Positions 9,053-18,398 of a DNA stretch of 64,000 nucleotides are shown in pieces (the stretch's first letter is position 1; each line of letters opens with the position of its first letter). The stretch comes from Massilia polaris (lineage in GTDB: Bacteria > Pseudomonadota > Gammaproteobacteria > Burkholderiales > Burkholderiaceae_D). The stretch lies in the NCBI RefSeq assembly GCF_012927275.1, contig NZ_JABBGG010000002.1:475951-539950 (forward strand). Direction: 5' to 3'. The position numbers and the translations under genes are program-made. Under the pieces are notes generated by a model. The model was not told where the DNA came from. It did no database searches and saw nothing but the letters and a program-made list of their open reading frames with translations.

Positions 9053-9941
9053 CGGGCAGTGCGAGCCAGCCCTGCCACTGGCCGGCGGCGTCGCGTTCGA
9101 CTTTTTCGATGTGCGGACGGGTGCTGTCGAGGCGCCAGACGGTTTGCTTGTCCAGCCAGTCCTCATACATCGAGCGGAAGCGCGGCCACTCCTTCTGGAA
9201 CTCAAGGACGGCGTAGTGGCCTGCGGGGAGAATGCGGACGCCGAGATTTGGATCGGTGACTGCATCACTGTCGATGCCGAAGTCATAGCAGTATTCGCTC
9301 TCGCCAGTAAAGCCCGGGTCTTCGTCGAAGACGCCGTACCACGGCGCGCAGCGGGCCACGCCATCAAGCTGCTCGCAGTGGCGGATCAGGTCATTGCAGG
9401 CGATCGACAGCGCGGCGCCCGACTGGCCGAAGAAGCGCTGATAGCGCAGCGTGACGGCGGGGAGCGAGCGCACCTGGATGCGCGCTGCGATCGTGCCGGG
9501 CTCCGGCGCGCGGTAAGGAGCGAGGATGACTTCGAGGTTGTCCGGCTCGGCGACAAAAAAACTGACATCGCTCTCGCGCCCGACCTGCTGGTCCATATAG
9601 GCGCGCCAGCCACCATCGCGCCACTCCTTAGCCGACATCGCGAACTGCTGTTTGAACGCCTTGGCGAAGGCCGCGTTGGAGGGAAAGCCACAATCCTGCG
9701 CGATGCGGACGACGGCGACGTCGGGCTCATGGCGAAGCAGGTGTGCGGCGCGGCGCAGGCGGCGCTTACGCTGGTATTCGACAGCGGAGAAGCCGGTCAG
9801 CTCGCGGAAGATGCGGTCGAAGTGGAATGAGGAATAGCTGGCCGATGCCGCCAGCGATTTGAGGGCGAGCGGATCGCCGACCGAGTCGAGCATCAGGTCC
9901 ATGACTTCGTACAGGCGCGAGACGCGGGACGTCGGCTTCAC
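9039..9941 (-). CDS. AraC family regulator with GyrI-like effector domain
   Basis: The N-terminal ~105 residues form a two-helix-turn-helix AraC DNA-binding domain (KSLAASASYSSFHFDRIF and IAQDCGFPSNAAFAKAFKQQF). Residues about 120-300 resemble the GyrI-like small-molecule-binding domain found in SbmC and Rob-type regulators, with the ending typical of that fold (GHYAVLEFQ...LDSTRPHIE). Such proteins often sense hydrophobic compounds. It converges on and overlaps the permease gene, so it need not regulate the sugar locus. Start ATG at 9941. Confidence 0.85.
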   Translation of the reverse strand: MKPTSRVSRLYEVMDLMLDSVGDPLALKSLAASASYSSFHFDRIFRELTGFSAVEYQRKRRLRRAAHLLRHEPDVAVVRIAQDCGFPSNAAFAKAFKQQFAMSAKEWRDGGWRAYMDQQVGRESDVSFFVAEPDNLEVILAPYRAPEPGTIAARIQVRSLPAVTLRYQRFFGQSGAALSIACNDLIRHCEQLDGVARCAPWYGVFDEDPGFTGESEYCYDFGIDSDAVTDPNLGVRILPAGHYAVLEFQKEWPRFRSMYEDWLDKQTVWRLDSTRPHIEKVERDAAGQWQGWLALPVKKR

Positions 9942-10265
9942 TGGTGCGGACCTGGCACGTGACGGATGCAGGCTGCCGACAACGTCAGGCCTTCAGGCGG
10001 CAAAGCGAAGTGGAGAGTGCGCGGCATCGAAGCGATCGGGTACCAAAGTGGAACGATTATCGCCCAGAAGCCATGCAGTGGCTAAATAACTTCTAGAGGC
10101 CGCGCTCGCGCACAGCCACGGACCGTACGGCGGACAAGCGCATAGGACTCGGCGTCCCCCGTGACTCCGCCGAATTGACGTGAAGTCAAAGCGAATAGTT
10201 ACCCGCTGAGTCGTCATTCCCGCTTTCGCGTGCGAGGGGCGCGGTCTTGCGGCTGGACGAAACGG
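9942..10265. other. intergenic region without a convincing gene
   Basis: This stretch separates the AraC-type gene from the small secreted protein. Short open frames here overlap each other and look random. It contains one truncated REP palindrome (10212-10230). The AraC-type promoter should lie at its left side. Confidence 0.5.
10212..10230. repeat. truncated REP-like palindrome
   Basis: CGTCATTCCCGCTTTCGCG is identical to the first 19 bases of the REP at 5199, but the rest of the right arm is replaced by unrelated sequence. Confidence 0.6.
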
Positions 10266-10637
10266 TCAATCCGTCACGACGTGCCACACATCCATGACCT
10301 TATCCCCCACCTTGTCACCAGCCTTCTTATCCTTCACAAAGGTGTACAGCGGCTTGCCTTTGTAAGCAAGCTGCTTGCTGCCGTCGGCGCGGGTGATGGT
10401 CGAATAGTCTGCGTCCATTGGCTTCGCGTCGCCAGCCATCACAGGCGGCCAGTTCTGCGCGCATTTGCCAGCGCAGGCGCTCTTGCCAGCAGAGTCCTTG
10501 TCGTAGGTGTAAACGGTCATACCCTTCGAATCGACGAGCATGCCGCCGGATTTTTTGACCGGCATGGTGTCCGACGCGTGGGCGGAGAAGGTGAAGAGGG
10601 TGAACAGAACTGCAGTACCAAGGCTGACTGATTTCAT
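10266..10637 (-). CDS. secreted COG4315-type repeat protein
   Basis: The 123-residue protein has a signal peptide (MKSVSLGTAVLFTLFTFSAHA) and the two-repeat pattern of the Lipoprotein_15 / COG4315 family: GMLVDSKGMTVYTYDKD, then a CAGKCAQNWPPV cysteine pair, then a second repeat KQLAYKGKPLYTFVKD. It ends with the family's usual W-H-V (DVWHVV). The function of this periplasmic family is unknown. AGGAGAATTCC precedes the ATG at 10637. There is no lipobox cysteine right after the signal peptide, so it is probably soluble rather than a lipoprotein. Confidence 0.85.
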   Translation of the reverse strand: MKSVSLGTAVLFTLFTFSAHASDTMPVKKSGGMLVDSKGMTVYTYDKDSAGKSACAGKCAQNWPPVMAGDAKPMDADYSTITRADGSKQLAYKGKPLYTFVKDKKAGDKVGDKVMDVWHVVTD

Positions 10638-10866
10638 GGAATTCTCCTGTGAAAAATCGAGTGCGAGGACCGGTTATAGTTGAACTGCCCGGACATTCTA
10701 TCGCACCCCTCGTTGTGTTTTTGTCCTCAGCCCCCATATATTTTGGATGCGTAGAATTCGCTAACGAATGCCTTGGATTCCGTACGGTGCGCGTCTGTAC
10801 ACCGGCAAACAAGGTAATGTATCGAACCGAGCTGTTGAACAACTTTATTGAACGAAGGAGTAGGCC

Positions 10867-11187
10867 ATGGATTGTCCTGTATGCAAAAACGTGCAACTTG
10901 TGATGTCGGACCGGCAGGGTATTGAGATTGACTACTGCCCGACCTGCCGCGGCGTGTGGCTGGACCGTGGCGAGCTGGACAAGATCATCGACCGCTCGGT
11001 GCCAGGTGCTGTGGCGCAACCAGTGCAGCAACCGGTTCAGCAACAGGCTCAGCAGGTTCGCCACGATCCCTACCAGGGACAACATCAGCCGCAAGGATTC
11101 GGCCATTCCCAGCCGTCGCATGGCTACCCTCACCACAAGAAAAAGAAGCGCGAAGGTTTCCTCGGCGAACTGTTCGATTTCGACTGA
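10867..11187 (+). CDS. zf-TFIIB zinc-ribbon protein
   Basis: The 106-residue protein has CPVCKN at residues 3-8 and YCPTCRGVWLDRGELDKII at about 23-41, the pattern of the zf-TFIIB (PF13453) zinc-ribbon family. The middle is Gln/Pro-rich (QPVQQPVQQQAQQ), then a His-rich stretch, a basic KKKKREG cluster and a short acidic/aromatic tail (FLGELFDFD), which is characteristic of this small family. Its function is unknown. GAAGGAG sits about 8 bases upstream of ATG. Confidence 0.85.
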   Translation: MDCPVCKNVQLVMSDRQGIEIDYCPTCRGVWLDRGELDKIIDRSVPGAVAQPVQQPVQQQAQQVRHDPYQGQHQPQGFGHSQPSHGYPHHKKKKREGFLGELFDFD

Positions 11188-11366
11188 CCAGTTACGATCG
11201 CCGCAGATCCGGGCCGGCTGTTTACACCGCCGGCCGCCGCCCGTCGTCCTCGCGAAAGCGGGGACCCATACTGAATGCGCGCTCGCCGCTAACGGTATGA
11301 AGCATGCGGCCGTGTCTGGATACAATGTCCTTTTAATCCCGACGCGGCCTGCCCGCCCACGACTCC

Positions 11367-12995
11367 ATGGCCCACATCCATCCGACCGGCTGGCGCGAGA
11401 TGTCCATCACCGGCACCGCCGCGCGCGAGATTGAAACGCTCTCCTACCTCGACGAGCAGCTGGCGGACGCTCCCTACAGCATCTACCACGGCGTCCACTG
11501 GACCAACGTCGAACAAGGCTTCTCCGCCTACGGCGAGATCGACTTCATCATCGTCGCGCCAAACGGGCGGGTACTGCTGATCGAGCAGAAAGCCGGCTTT
11601 CTGACTGAAACGCCGGAAGGCCTGGTCAAGAGCTACCAGGGCAAGCCGCGCAAAATTCGCAACCAGATCCTGCGAACCATCGAAGGCCTGGTGAAGCGCT
11701 TCGGCGGTGAGCTGTCGATCGACTACCTACTGTACTGCCCCGACTACACCGTGCGCGATCCGCACTTGGCCGGCATCGACCCGCGCCACATCATCGACGC
11801 CACTGCCGCAGACCGGCTTTCCCAGGTAATTCGCGAAGTGCTGCCTGTTTCCGAATTCAGCGACCAGTTCGAGAAAGTGACGCGCTTCCTCGGCGACACC
11901 CTCAGCCTGCGGCCCGACCCGAGCGCGATGATCGGATGCGCGACCGACATGGTCACGCGCCTCTCGGGCGGCCTGGCAACGTGGGCGCGCCGGCTGGACT
12001 TCACTCCATACCGCCTGCGCGTGGTGGGCACCGCCGGCAGCGGCAAAACCCAGCTGGCGCTGGCCGAATACGCCGACGCAATCGACGCCGGCCTGCGCCC
12101 CTTGTACGTGTGCTTCAACCGGCCACTTGCCGATCACATCCAGCGCCTGGTGCCGCCCGGCGGAAGAGTGGCCAACTTCCATATGCTGGGCGACGCCTTC
12201 ATGCGCGCGCAGGGCATCACGCCCGATTACTCGTCGCCCGAGGTATGGGGCGAAATGGAGAGGGCGCTGGCCACCGCCGAGCTGCCCGAAACCTGGATGT
12301 ACGACGTGCTGATCGTCGATGAGGGACAAGATTTCTCCATCGCCTGGCGCAACATCCTGCTGCGCATGCTGAAGGAGGGCGGCCGCGCCACTTGGCTGGA
12401 GGACCCGACCCAGAACCTGTACGGCCGCGACATGGTGCCGCTGCCGGGGTGGGTGACGCTGCATTCGCACACCAACTATCGCAGCCCCCGGCAGATTGTC
12501 GACATGCTGGCGTCGATTGGCGAGGCGCGCCAGCCGGTGGAGGCGGCCAGCCCGTTTGAAGGCGCGGATATCGAGGCGCTGGTGTATCCGGAGGGTGATA
12601 CCGAGGCGATGCTGGCGCAGACCAAGCATGCGATCACGCTGTGCCTGGCGGCAGGGTTCGCGCGGCCGGATATTGCGATTGCGTCGTTCAGGGGGCGGGA
12701 GAAGTCGGCGATTCTTGGGCGCGATACGCTGGGCGATGCGCATACGCTGAAGTCGTTCACGGGGGAGTACGACTTGTTTGGGAATCCGGTGTTTCGGGAG
12801 GGGGGATTGCTGGCGGAGTCGGTGTACCGGTTTAAGGGGCAGTCGGCGCCGGCGGTGATTTTTACGGAGATCGATTTTGAGCAGATCGATGAGCTGGTGT
12901 TTCGGAAGCTGTTTGTGGGGATGACGCGGGCGAGGTTGAAGTTGGTGCTGGTGTTGAGTCAGCGGGCGGCGGAGCGCTTCCTCGAGAGAATCTGA
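11367..12995 (+). CDS. NERD nuclease-domain / superfamily I helicase-like protein
   Basis: The 542-residue protein begins with a nuclease-related (NERD) domain at about residues 10-130, with the restriction-fold signature EIDFII...VLLIEQKAG. A helicase core follows: Walker A GTAGSGKTQ near residue 225, Walker B VLIVDEGQDF near 315, and a UvrD-like C-terminal part with VYRFKGQSAPAVIF and FVGMTRAR. NERD-helicase fusions are thought to process DNA; no cellular role can be assigned here. Wobble usage changes from C-rich to G/T-rich in the last ~400 bases, though the motifs continue in frame. Confidence 0.85.
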   Translation: MAHIHPTGWREMSITGTAAREIETLSYLDEQLADAPYSIYHGVHWTNVEQGFSAYGEIDFIIVAPNGRVLLIEQKAGFLTETPEGLVKSYQGKPRKIRNQILRTIEGLVKRFGGELSIDYLLYCPDYTVRDPHLAGIDPRHIIDATAADRLSQVIREVLPVSEFSDQFEKVTRFLGDTLSLRPDPSAMIGCATDMVTRLSGGLATWARRLDFTPYRLRVVGTAGSGKTQLALAEYADAIDAGLRPLYVCFNRPLADHIQRLVPPGGRVANFHMLGDAFMRAQGITPDYSSPEVWGEMERALATAELPETWMYDVLIVDEGQDFSIAWRNILLRMLKEGGRATWLEDPTQNLYGRDMVPLPGWVTLHSHTNYRSPRQIVDMLASIGEARQPVEAASPFEGADIEALVYPEGDTEAMLAQTKHAITLCLAAGFARPDIAIASFRGREKSAILGRDTLGDAHTLKSFTGEYDLFGNPVFREGGLLAESVYRFKGQSAPAVIFTEIDFEQIDELVFRKLFVGMTRARLKLVLVLSQRAAERFLERI

Positions 12996-13258
12996 ATCGC
13001 GACCTGAACGACAGCGAACGCGTGCGACGTAAGTTGAGCGACACGAGAATTTGAATTTCATGTCGCGTACCCATTATAGTCACGCTGCCCGGACAACCCA
13101 GCGTGCTCGAAGGGCCGTCCCCGTTTCTCACCGCGCCGAGCCAGATGAATATCCAGCACTCCGGCTTAGACGACATCACTAGCGGTATTCGAACTTGACT
13201 ACGTAGCCCCTATCGACAAGCACCTAAAGAACGTGCGGTTTGTGGGCCCGTCTTGGCT

Positions 13259-14773
13259 CTACGCTTGGATGTCTCGGATGATGATTGACAGTAGCGCGTT
13301 GCATAAACGCGCTTCAGGAGCGACGGCGGCTTCAGGGTGATAAGCCTTTTTGATAACTGCGGGATGGACCCAATTTCTGAACTCGCGCAGGGAGGTGGGG
13401 AGATCTACTGGCCCTCTTACGCCGTGAAGAAATCGCCCGACCAGCATCAGATTGACTAGCCGCCACGTCAATGGATTCGCTACTCTTTCCTTACCTAAAA
13501 ATTGCGGCCGTTGAGCCGCGGGCACTGCAGAGATAGCCGCCGTAATCGCAGGCGTACCCTTTTGGATAAGCCAATCCATCAATATCGCCTCCAACGCAAC
13601 TCCGTAACCGATGATGGCAAGTCTAAAATACCTACTGTTCGAAGCCGAAACGGCGCCATTATAAGACGAGGCACAAATCTCCCGCAGTTCTACATCCGCG
13701 ATGAAATCGAATTGTGCTTCATCGAGGGGTAAGAGGAAAACGTGGGTCGCATCCTCCTCCGGAACGTCAGGACGCAGCTGTGTGCTTGAACGCGCAATAC
13801 TTTCGTACAAAGCATTGCGGAATACGAGATTCGCATTCTCACGCCGGAGCAAACCGATTGTGGTCATAAATTTGTAGTCGATATTCGCGGGGTCATTAAT
13901 AATTGACCCATGGCTAGCAGCTGTTGCGGCGATCTTTTCTAAATTGGAATCCTGGACGACTGTACGGAAAAGGCTCCTGATATGCTCACTTCCTTCAGAA
14001 CTTAACACTGCAATCTGGGATTTTATGCTCTCCAACCGATTCTCTGGAAGTTCGTCCTCTGCGATCGAAACAAGCGACTGCACTAAATGCGGTTGTCCGC
14101 CAACGGCGGAATAAATCAACTCTGCGATATCTTTCACCTCCGCCTCCGCGCGGGACAAGATAACACTCGTTAGTTTTATCACTTGGGCGAGATCGAGATC
14201 GTCAGTGTCGATGCGCACGCATACGTTAAATGGTGAATTTAAGTCGTCTACCAATGTTTCTGGGCGGAAGGTTCCTGCAAACACAAATTGAACATTTGCG
14301 AGCAGCGATTCCGGTTCGGCTGCCGCCGCCGCACCCTTAATGGCGCGGATCTGACCAAAAAACGCGTTCCGCTGTGCCTCGTCGCGGATGGACGAAGCCT
14401 CGTCGATAAGAATGACGACTGGCGCTCCGGGCATTGCTATCATACTGGCGAGCCAATCCACCAATTCGTTACTATCAAGCTGTGGTGCAACCTCAATTTT
14501 CATCGATTGCGCGACAGTGGTCGCGAACCACTCGAGCATTTGTTTGAAGTTAAGCCCTGGCGGCATCCGTTGCAAATCTGCAAGTCCACACCGGAAACCG
14601 GATTCGATAAGAAATTCCCGGATGCGTATCAAGGCGGAGGTTTTGCCGTGTTGGCGCGGACCAAGGAGTAGAACCCAGTCCCGTTTGATAACAGTCGCCC
14701 GTACATCCCTTTCAAATTTCCGTTCAATATATTCTTTGCAATGGAGGGGTACCGGCCCGTTTGTAACACTCAT
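13259..14773 (-). CDS. P-loop ATPase of AAA-like type with C-terminal RNxxHP helical domain
   Basis: The 504-residue protein has Walker A GPRQHGKTS at about residues 38-46, Walker B VVILIDEAS at about 121-129, a sensor-like QFVFAGTFRPE, and GGQPHLVQ at about 227-234, which is typical of AAA-like (PF14516) ATPases of the STAND type. The C-terminal ~130 residues are helical and include ALEAILMDWL and LREFRNWVHP. The last motif resembles the R-x(4-6)-H element of HEPN RNases, but assignment is tentative. Its ATG overlaps the stop of the 864-residue ATPase by 4 bases. AT-rich codon use unlike the chromosome indicates transfer. A defence role is inferred from context. Confidence 0.72.
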   Translation of the reverse strand: MSVTNGPVPLHCKEYIERKFERDVRATVIKRDWVLLLGPRQHGKTSALIRIREFLIESGFRCGLADLQRMPPGLNFKQMLEWFATTVAQSMKIEVAPQLDSNELVDWLASMIAMPGAPVVILIDEASSIRDEAQRNAFFGQIRAIKGAAAAAEPESLLANVQFVFAGTFRPETLVDDLNSPFNVCVRIDTDDLDLAQVIKLTSVILSRAEAEVKDIAELIYSAVGGQPHLVQSLVSIAEDELPENRLESIKSQIAVLSSEGSEHIRSLFRTVVQDSNLEKIAATAASHGSIINDPANIDYKFMTTIGLLRRENANLVFRNALYESIARSSTQLRPDVPEEDATHVFLLPLDEAQFDFIADVELREICASSYNGAVSASNSRYFRLAIIGYGVALEAILMDWLIQKGTPAITAAISAVPAAQRPQFLGKERVANPLTWRLVNLMLVGRFLHGVRGPVDLPTSLREFRNWVHPAVIKKAYHPEAAVAPEARLCNALLSIIIRDIQA

Positions 14774-17364
14774 TTTTTAAATTCTCCAACGTAACGATTA
14801 ATGGCAAGGTCTGGCCCCCCATAATAGGAGAGGGCAGTCGTGAACCAGTTGGCGCGTAGTTTATAGCCTAACGAAGACTGCTCGGCTATTCCATAGAGCT
14901 CGAGCATCCTAAGCGCCTCGTGGAGTGGCTTGCCATCGGTATGCACGCCTAAATTTCCTAATTCCGCAAGCAAGCCGTCAATTGTCTGCAGTTTCTTGAT
15001 CAGTAGGATGCTAACGATCCGCTCCAGCGGGTCGGCCTGACCCCAATACGTCTCAAGGTACTGCTCAGCATACTCAAACTGGGAAGTGATCCCAATGAGA
15101 TCATCGGCCGAGGCAAAGACATCATCCCGACTGCGCTGGTTGACTGCAGCTACTATCTTATCACCGATAAACTGGAGTAATTCCGGATGACCATCGGTAC
15201 TTTCCCAACATGCGTTCAGAAAATTTTCACGATCCTCGATTCGGATACCCAATATCTCTAATGGTTCAGCTAGTAACGAATTCGCCGCAGTTCTCGTCAA
15301 CTGCCTTAGCATTAGAGGCTTACAGAAATTCCAATGAGGTGACTTGGCATCCCAGAGCGAATTCGCAATCGTCCGTTCTCCAGAAAAAACAAACTGGGCT
15401 AGACCCTGTTGAGAAATTGATCGACATGCGCGGAAGAACGCCTCAGGCACCTGATCTTCGGTATGATTTCGATCCCAATCGAGTAGTTGGTCGATTTCGT
15501 CCAGGAGAATCACAATCGGTCGCCCAGATCCGTCATTTAACTGGGCCACTAGATCGAATAGGTGGTGAGGACGAAAATCTTCTGAAACCAATGTACCCCA
15601 ATTGCGCGCCGCCATTACGCCAAAATCGGCCCAGGTTCTGACTACCTGACAGTCGCCGAAGAATGGGCGCAGATCTGCCGATTGTAAACGTCGTGTTGAA
15701 TGTCGCATTAACGAGGTTTTTCCAATTCGACGGCCTCCAAGCAATGCTACGCTGTTCGTCGCGAGTGTACTTAAAAGGTTTGCTTCCTCCTCCTCACGCC
15801 CGAAAAAGACCCGTGAAGGAGTGACACCGCGAACGACAAAGGGACTGAGCTTTGTTAGGTCGGTTTGCTCGAGCATAATAGCTCGCAATCGATCACGTGT
15901 TGCCTCTCGCTGTTGAGCCATCGTAAGGCAAGCAGAAATATCTATGACCAATACTGTAACAGGCAACGATGTTTGGATATCCCGCAGTTCCGGTAATTCG
16001 GAAAGGGGAATTGGCGTAGCAGTGACAACAACTGCGAGGCGAGAAGAAGGCGCACTTTGCAACGCGTGTCGCGCTATATTCCGGAAACATTGTGGCGTCA
16101 ACTTTTCTTCACGCGCTGCAACGAGAAAAGTTTCAGTAAAGACCGGATCTTCAGCTATTGATACCAGAGACGTATTAAACGTAGCCAATGGGATCTTGTC
16201 GGACAAAAGGGATCCATCGACCAGTTTCGAGAATCCTGCAACAGCAGAAGCGCCGTCGAATTTCATTCGCAAATTTCGAAATTGATTTACTAAGTCGCTT
16301 CGACGCCACGTCAACGATTGGGCGTCACTGGATATAACTAAATCAAGATCGTTGTTTGCCGAAGCAAAGTTAGCTAATGAAAGACGGGCAGGTTCAGAGG
16401 CAACGGGCAACGAGGTCGCTGTAATCGCTGTGCCTTGCATTAACGAATCTTGAATAAGCTTTCCTAATCCTGCCAAGTCTACAGGCAATTCTTCTGGAGC
16501 CGTCAGAATCTGTGTGATCGCATTATGCAGTCCATTTGCTTCCGCCTGGTGAAGGCTCATCGTATGAGGCACTGATGAGAATAGCTCAGCTAGGACCTTG
16601 TCCGGCGTGGCCCGCAATCCTTGCCCATCCGCAATTAATATGAAAGCAATTCGATTTGCCGTTAGTGTTGTTCTGACGTTTGGAAAAATTGCAGTAAGGT
16701 CGCGAGTTTGTCGCCCCCCGGTATAGGCCTGAAAGGTAGCGGCAACGCCGATCCGCGCAATTCCATCGCAGGCGATTACGTATTCGACGATACGCCGGGT
16801 TGTGGAAGGCAATGAACTTGGCGACACAAGAGTCAGGCTTGCACCGCGCTCTTTATTGAACTCGACTAAAGCGGACTCAATGGACCGTAAAACACGAGAC
16901 TTAATCTTGGCATCGACGCGCAATCGGCGTCGAGGTGCATCGTCACCAATCTGCAAGACCAGAAACAAGCTTCGTAGATTGAGCGGTGGGGACAGTAATC
17001 GCTCTACTCCTAGTTCGAAAATGATCTCGGAAGCGCTTTTGGCTGTTTCTGGAGTTTTCGGCGGAAAAATTGGCGACGGAAGAATCCGCCCATCCTCTAA
17101 TTCAATACTGCCGGCGATGGAAAGAAGAGTGCATATAAACGCGTATAATCTCGGGTGCTGTAGAACAGCCGTCGATAGCGATATTGCATTAAAGGTGCCC
17201 GACGATATCAGATCTTGGAGTACAGTTATTTCAAGGTGATAGCCGCCCACGACCGTATCCGCCTGATCAAAATCGACTATATCGCGAGGCGAATAGAGAT
17301 CGGGAGCTATTGATTCCTTGAACTTAGCAATCTTCTCTTGGATTCCGTCACTGGACTGCTGCAT
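14770..17364 (-). CDS. large STAND-type P-loop ATPase with a possible degenerate nuclease domain
   Basis: The 864-residue protein has a large N-terminal part (1-510) and then an ATPase module. The module starts with FFGREEEEANLL, followed by Walker A GGRRIGKTS (543-551), Walker B VILLDEID (618-625), sensor-like FVFSGERT (658-665), DGHPELLQFIG (724-734) and a winged-helix-like tail (about 775-845). Residues about 195-250 (ACDGIARIG...TGGRQ...FILIADGQGL) recall the core of DpnII/MboI-type endonucleases, but the acidic/Lys catalytic residues are missing. It lies 110 bases downstream of the endonuclease gene and overlaps the next ATPase by 4 bases, so the two ATPases are probably made together. 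Defence function is inferred. Confidence 0.72.
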   Translation of the reverse strand: MQQSSDGIQEKIAKFKESIAPDLYSPRDIVDFDQADTVVGGYHLEITVLQDLISSGTFNAISLSTAVLQHPRLYAFICTLLSIAGSIELEDGRILPSPIFPPKTPETAKSASEIIFELGVERLLSPPLNLRSLFLVLQIGDDAPRRRLRVDAKIKSRVLRSIESALVEFNKERGASLTLVSPSSLPSTTRRIVEYVIACDGIARIGVAATFQAYTGGRQTRDLTAIFPNVRTTLTANRIAFILIADGQGLRATPDKVLAELFSSVPHTMSLHQAEANGLHNAITQILTAPEELPVDLAGLGKLIQDSLMQGTAITATSLPVASEPARLSLANFASANNDLDLVISSDAQSLTWRRSDLVNQFRNLRMKFDGASAVAGFSKLVDGSLLSDKIPLATFNTSLVSIAEDPVFTETFLVAAREEKLTPQCFRNIARHALQSAPSSRLAVVVTATPIPLSELPELRDIQTSLPVTVLVIDISACLTMAQQREATRDRLRAIMLEQTDLTKLSPFVVRGVTPSRVFFGREEEEANLLSTLATNSVALLGGRRIGKTSLMRHSTRRLQSADLRPFFGDCQVVRTWADFGVMAARNWGTLVSEDFRPHHLFDLVAQLNDGSGRPIVILLDEIDQLLDWDRNHTEDQVPEAFFRACRSISQQGLAQFVFSGERTIANSLWDAKSPHWNFCKPLMLRQLTRTAANSLLAEPLEILGIRIEDRENFLNACWESTDGHPELLQFIGDKIVAAVNQRSRDDVFASADDLIGITSQFEYAEQYLETYWGQADPLERIVSILLIKKLQTIDGLLAELGNLGVHTDGKPLHEALRMLELYGIAEQSSLGYKLRANWFTTALSYYGGPDLAINRYVGEFKK

Positions 17365-17474
17365 TTTAAATCCTCACATTTCCTACTTGCGTTCGATGGA
17401 ACAATAGTTCTGATGCGAAATTACGCATTCAAGCTTGGGCCGATGAAGTTGGTGGGGCGGGGCAGGAGCAGACC

Positions 17475-18398
17475 TTACGAATGTGTGTCGATGAATTCCT
17501 CGAGCGATGACAGGTCGTGAGACCAAAACACCTCGACACCATCGTCAATCAGCCTAGCCACATCCTTTGGGGCGATTACTCCTTGAAGCAACGCGGCTGT
17601 TTTGACAAAGCTTCCCCAATGTGTCTTCCAGGCGTTTGACTTCTTCAGAACATCATTCACTCGCTTTACGGAATTTGTTTGATCGTTTGAAACTTTGCAT
17701 TCCATCGCTAAAACCACAGTACTGTTCAAGCCCAACGCAATATCCACCTCCTGCGGCGACGATGTAGCAGTGGCGTAACGCGTTTTATGCATGAAGTGTC
17801 GAGCCGGCAAGGCAGCGCGCGTGTCAAGCAGACTACTTGGCTCTCGCATCCAGCCCTTGTTTGCAAGCATCGTAGTGATCGCTCGTTCCTGGGCACTTGC
17901 AGCACGGGTTCGTTGGATCGTCTGTATCTGTTGGCTCGCAATTAAGGGCGCGATAGTCCAAAGCAGTCGCCGAACCTCTCGCTTCAGCGGGCGGCGCTCC
18001 GCGTCCACCCAAGGAGTTAGCGGACGAGACCTTCGTTCCTCAAATGCAGCCGCGATGAACTGGGCTTCATCTAACTTAATCCTTGAGCCGTGAGGCCGCT
18101 CAGTTGCCTTCCGCCATCCTGGACATACTAAGCTGAACTGATCCTGGCTGATTGGCGGTGCAGTAATATGTCGGAAAACTAACATGTGCTCGCCTGACTC
18201 GACTAGCGCTGCAGGTACATCGATTAGAAACATTGATGCCCGAAGGGCCGCGGTAATTTGCTTTCGTGCTGCCCGTAGAACTAGTGACCAGTCGGTTGCG
18301 TCGTCCGATGGAGCGCGGGATTGGACATAAACGTTTTTTGCTATTTCAGCCTGCTCGGCATGATAAATCTTCAATGCAGCAAGGTGGCTCGTTACCAT
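17475..18398 (-). CDS. type II restriction endonuclease, possibly XamI-like
   Basis: The 307-residue protein carries a PD-(D/E)XK core near its C-terminus: QEVDIALGL (Asp219), then AMECKVSND with Glu233-Cys-Lys235, followed by TNSVKRVNDV. The ending around this core reminds me of the XamI endonuclease family (PF09572), which cuts GTCGAC, but I cannot verify the specificity. The ATG directly follows the methyltransferase stop (TAGATG), so translation is coupled and the methyltransferase is made first. Low GC matches its neighbours. Confidence 0.75.
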   Translation of the reverse strand: MVTSHLAALKIYHAEQAEIAKNVYVQSRAPSDDATDWSLVLRAARKQITAALRASMFLIDVPAALVESGEHMLVFRHITAPPISQDQFSLVCPGWRKATERPHGSRIKLDEAQFIAAAFEERRSRPLTPWVDAERRPLKREVRRLLWTIAPLIASQQIQTIQRTRAASAQERAITTMLANKGWMREPSSLLDTRAALPARHFMHKTRYATATSSPQEVDIALGLNSTVVLAMECKVSNDQTNSVKRVNDVLKKSNAWKTHWGSFVKTAALLQGVIAPKDVARLIDDGVEVFWSHDLSSLEEFIDTHS

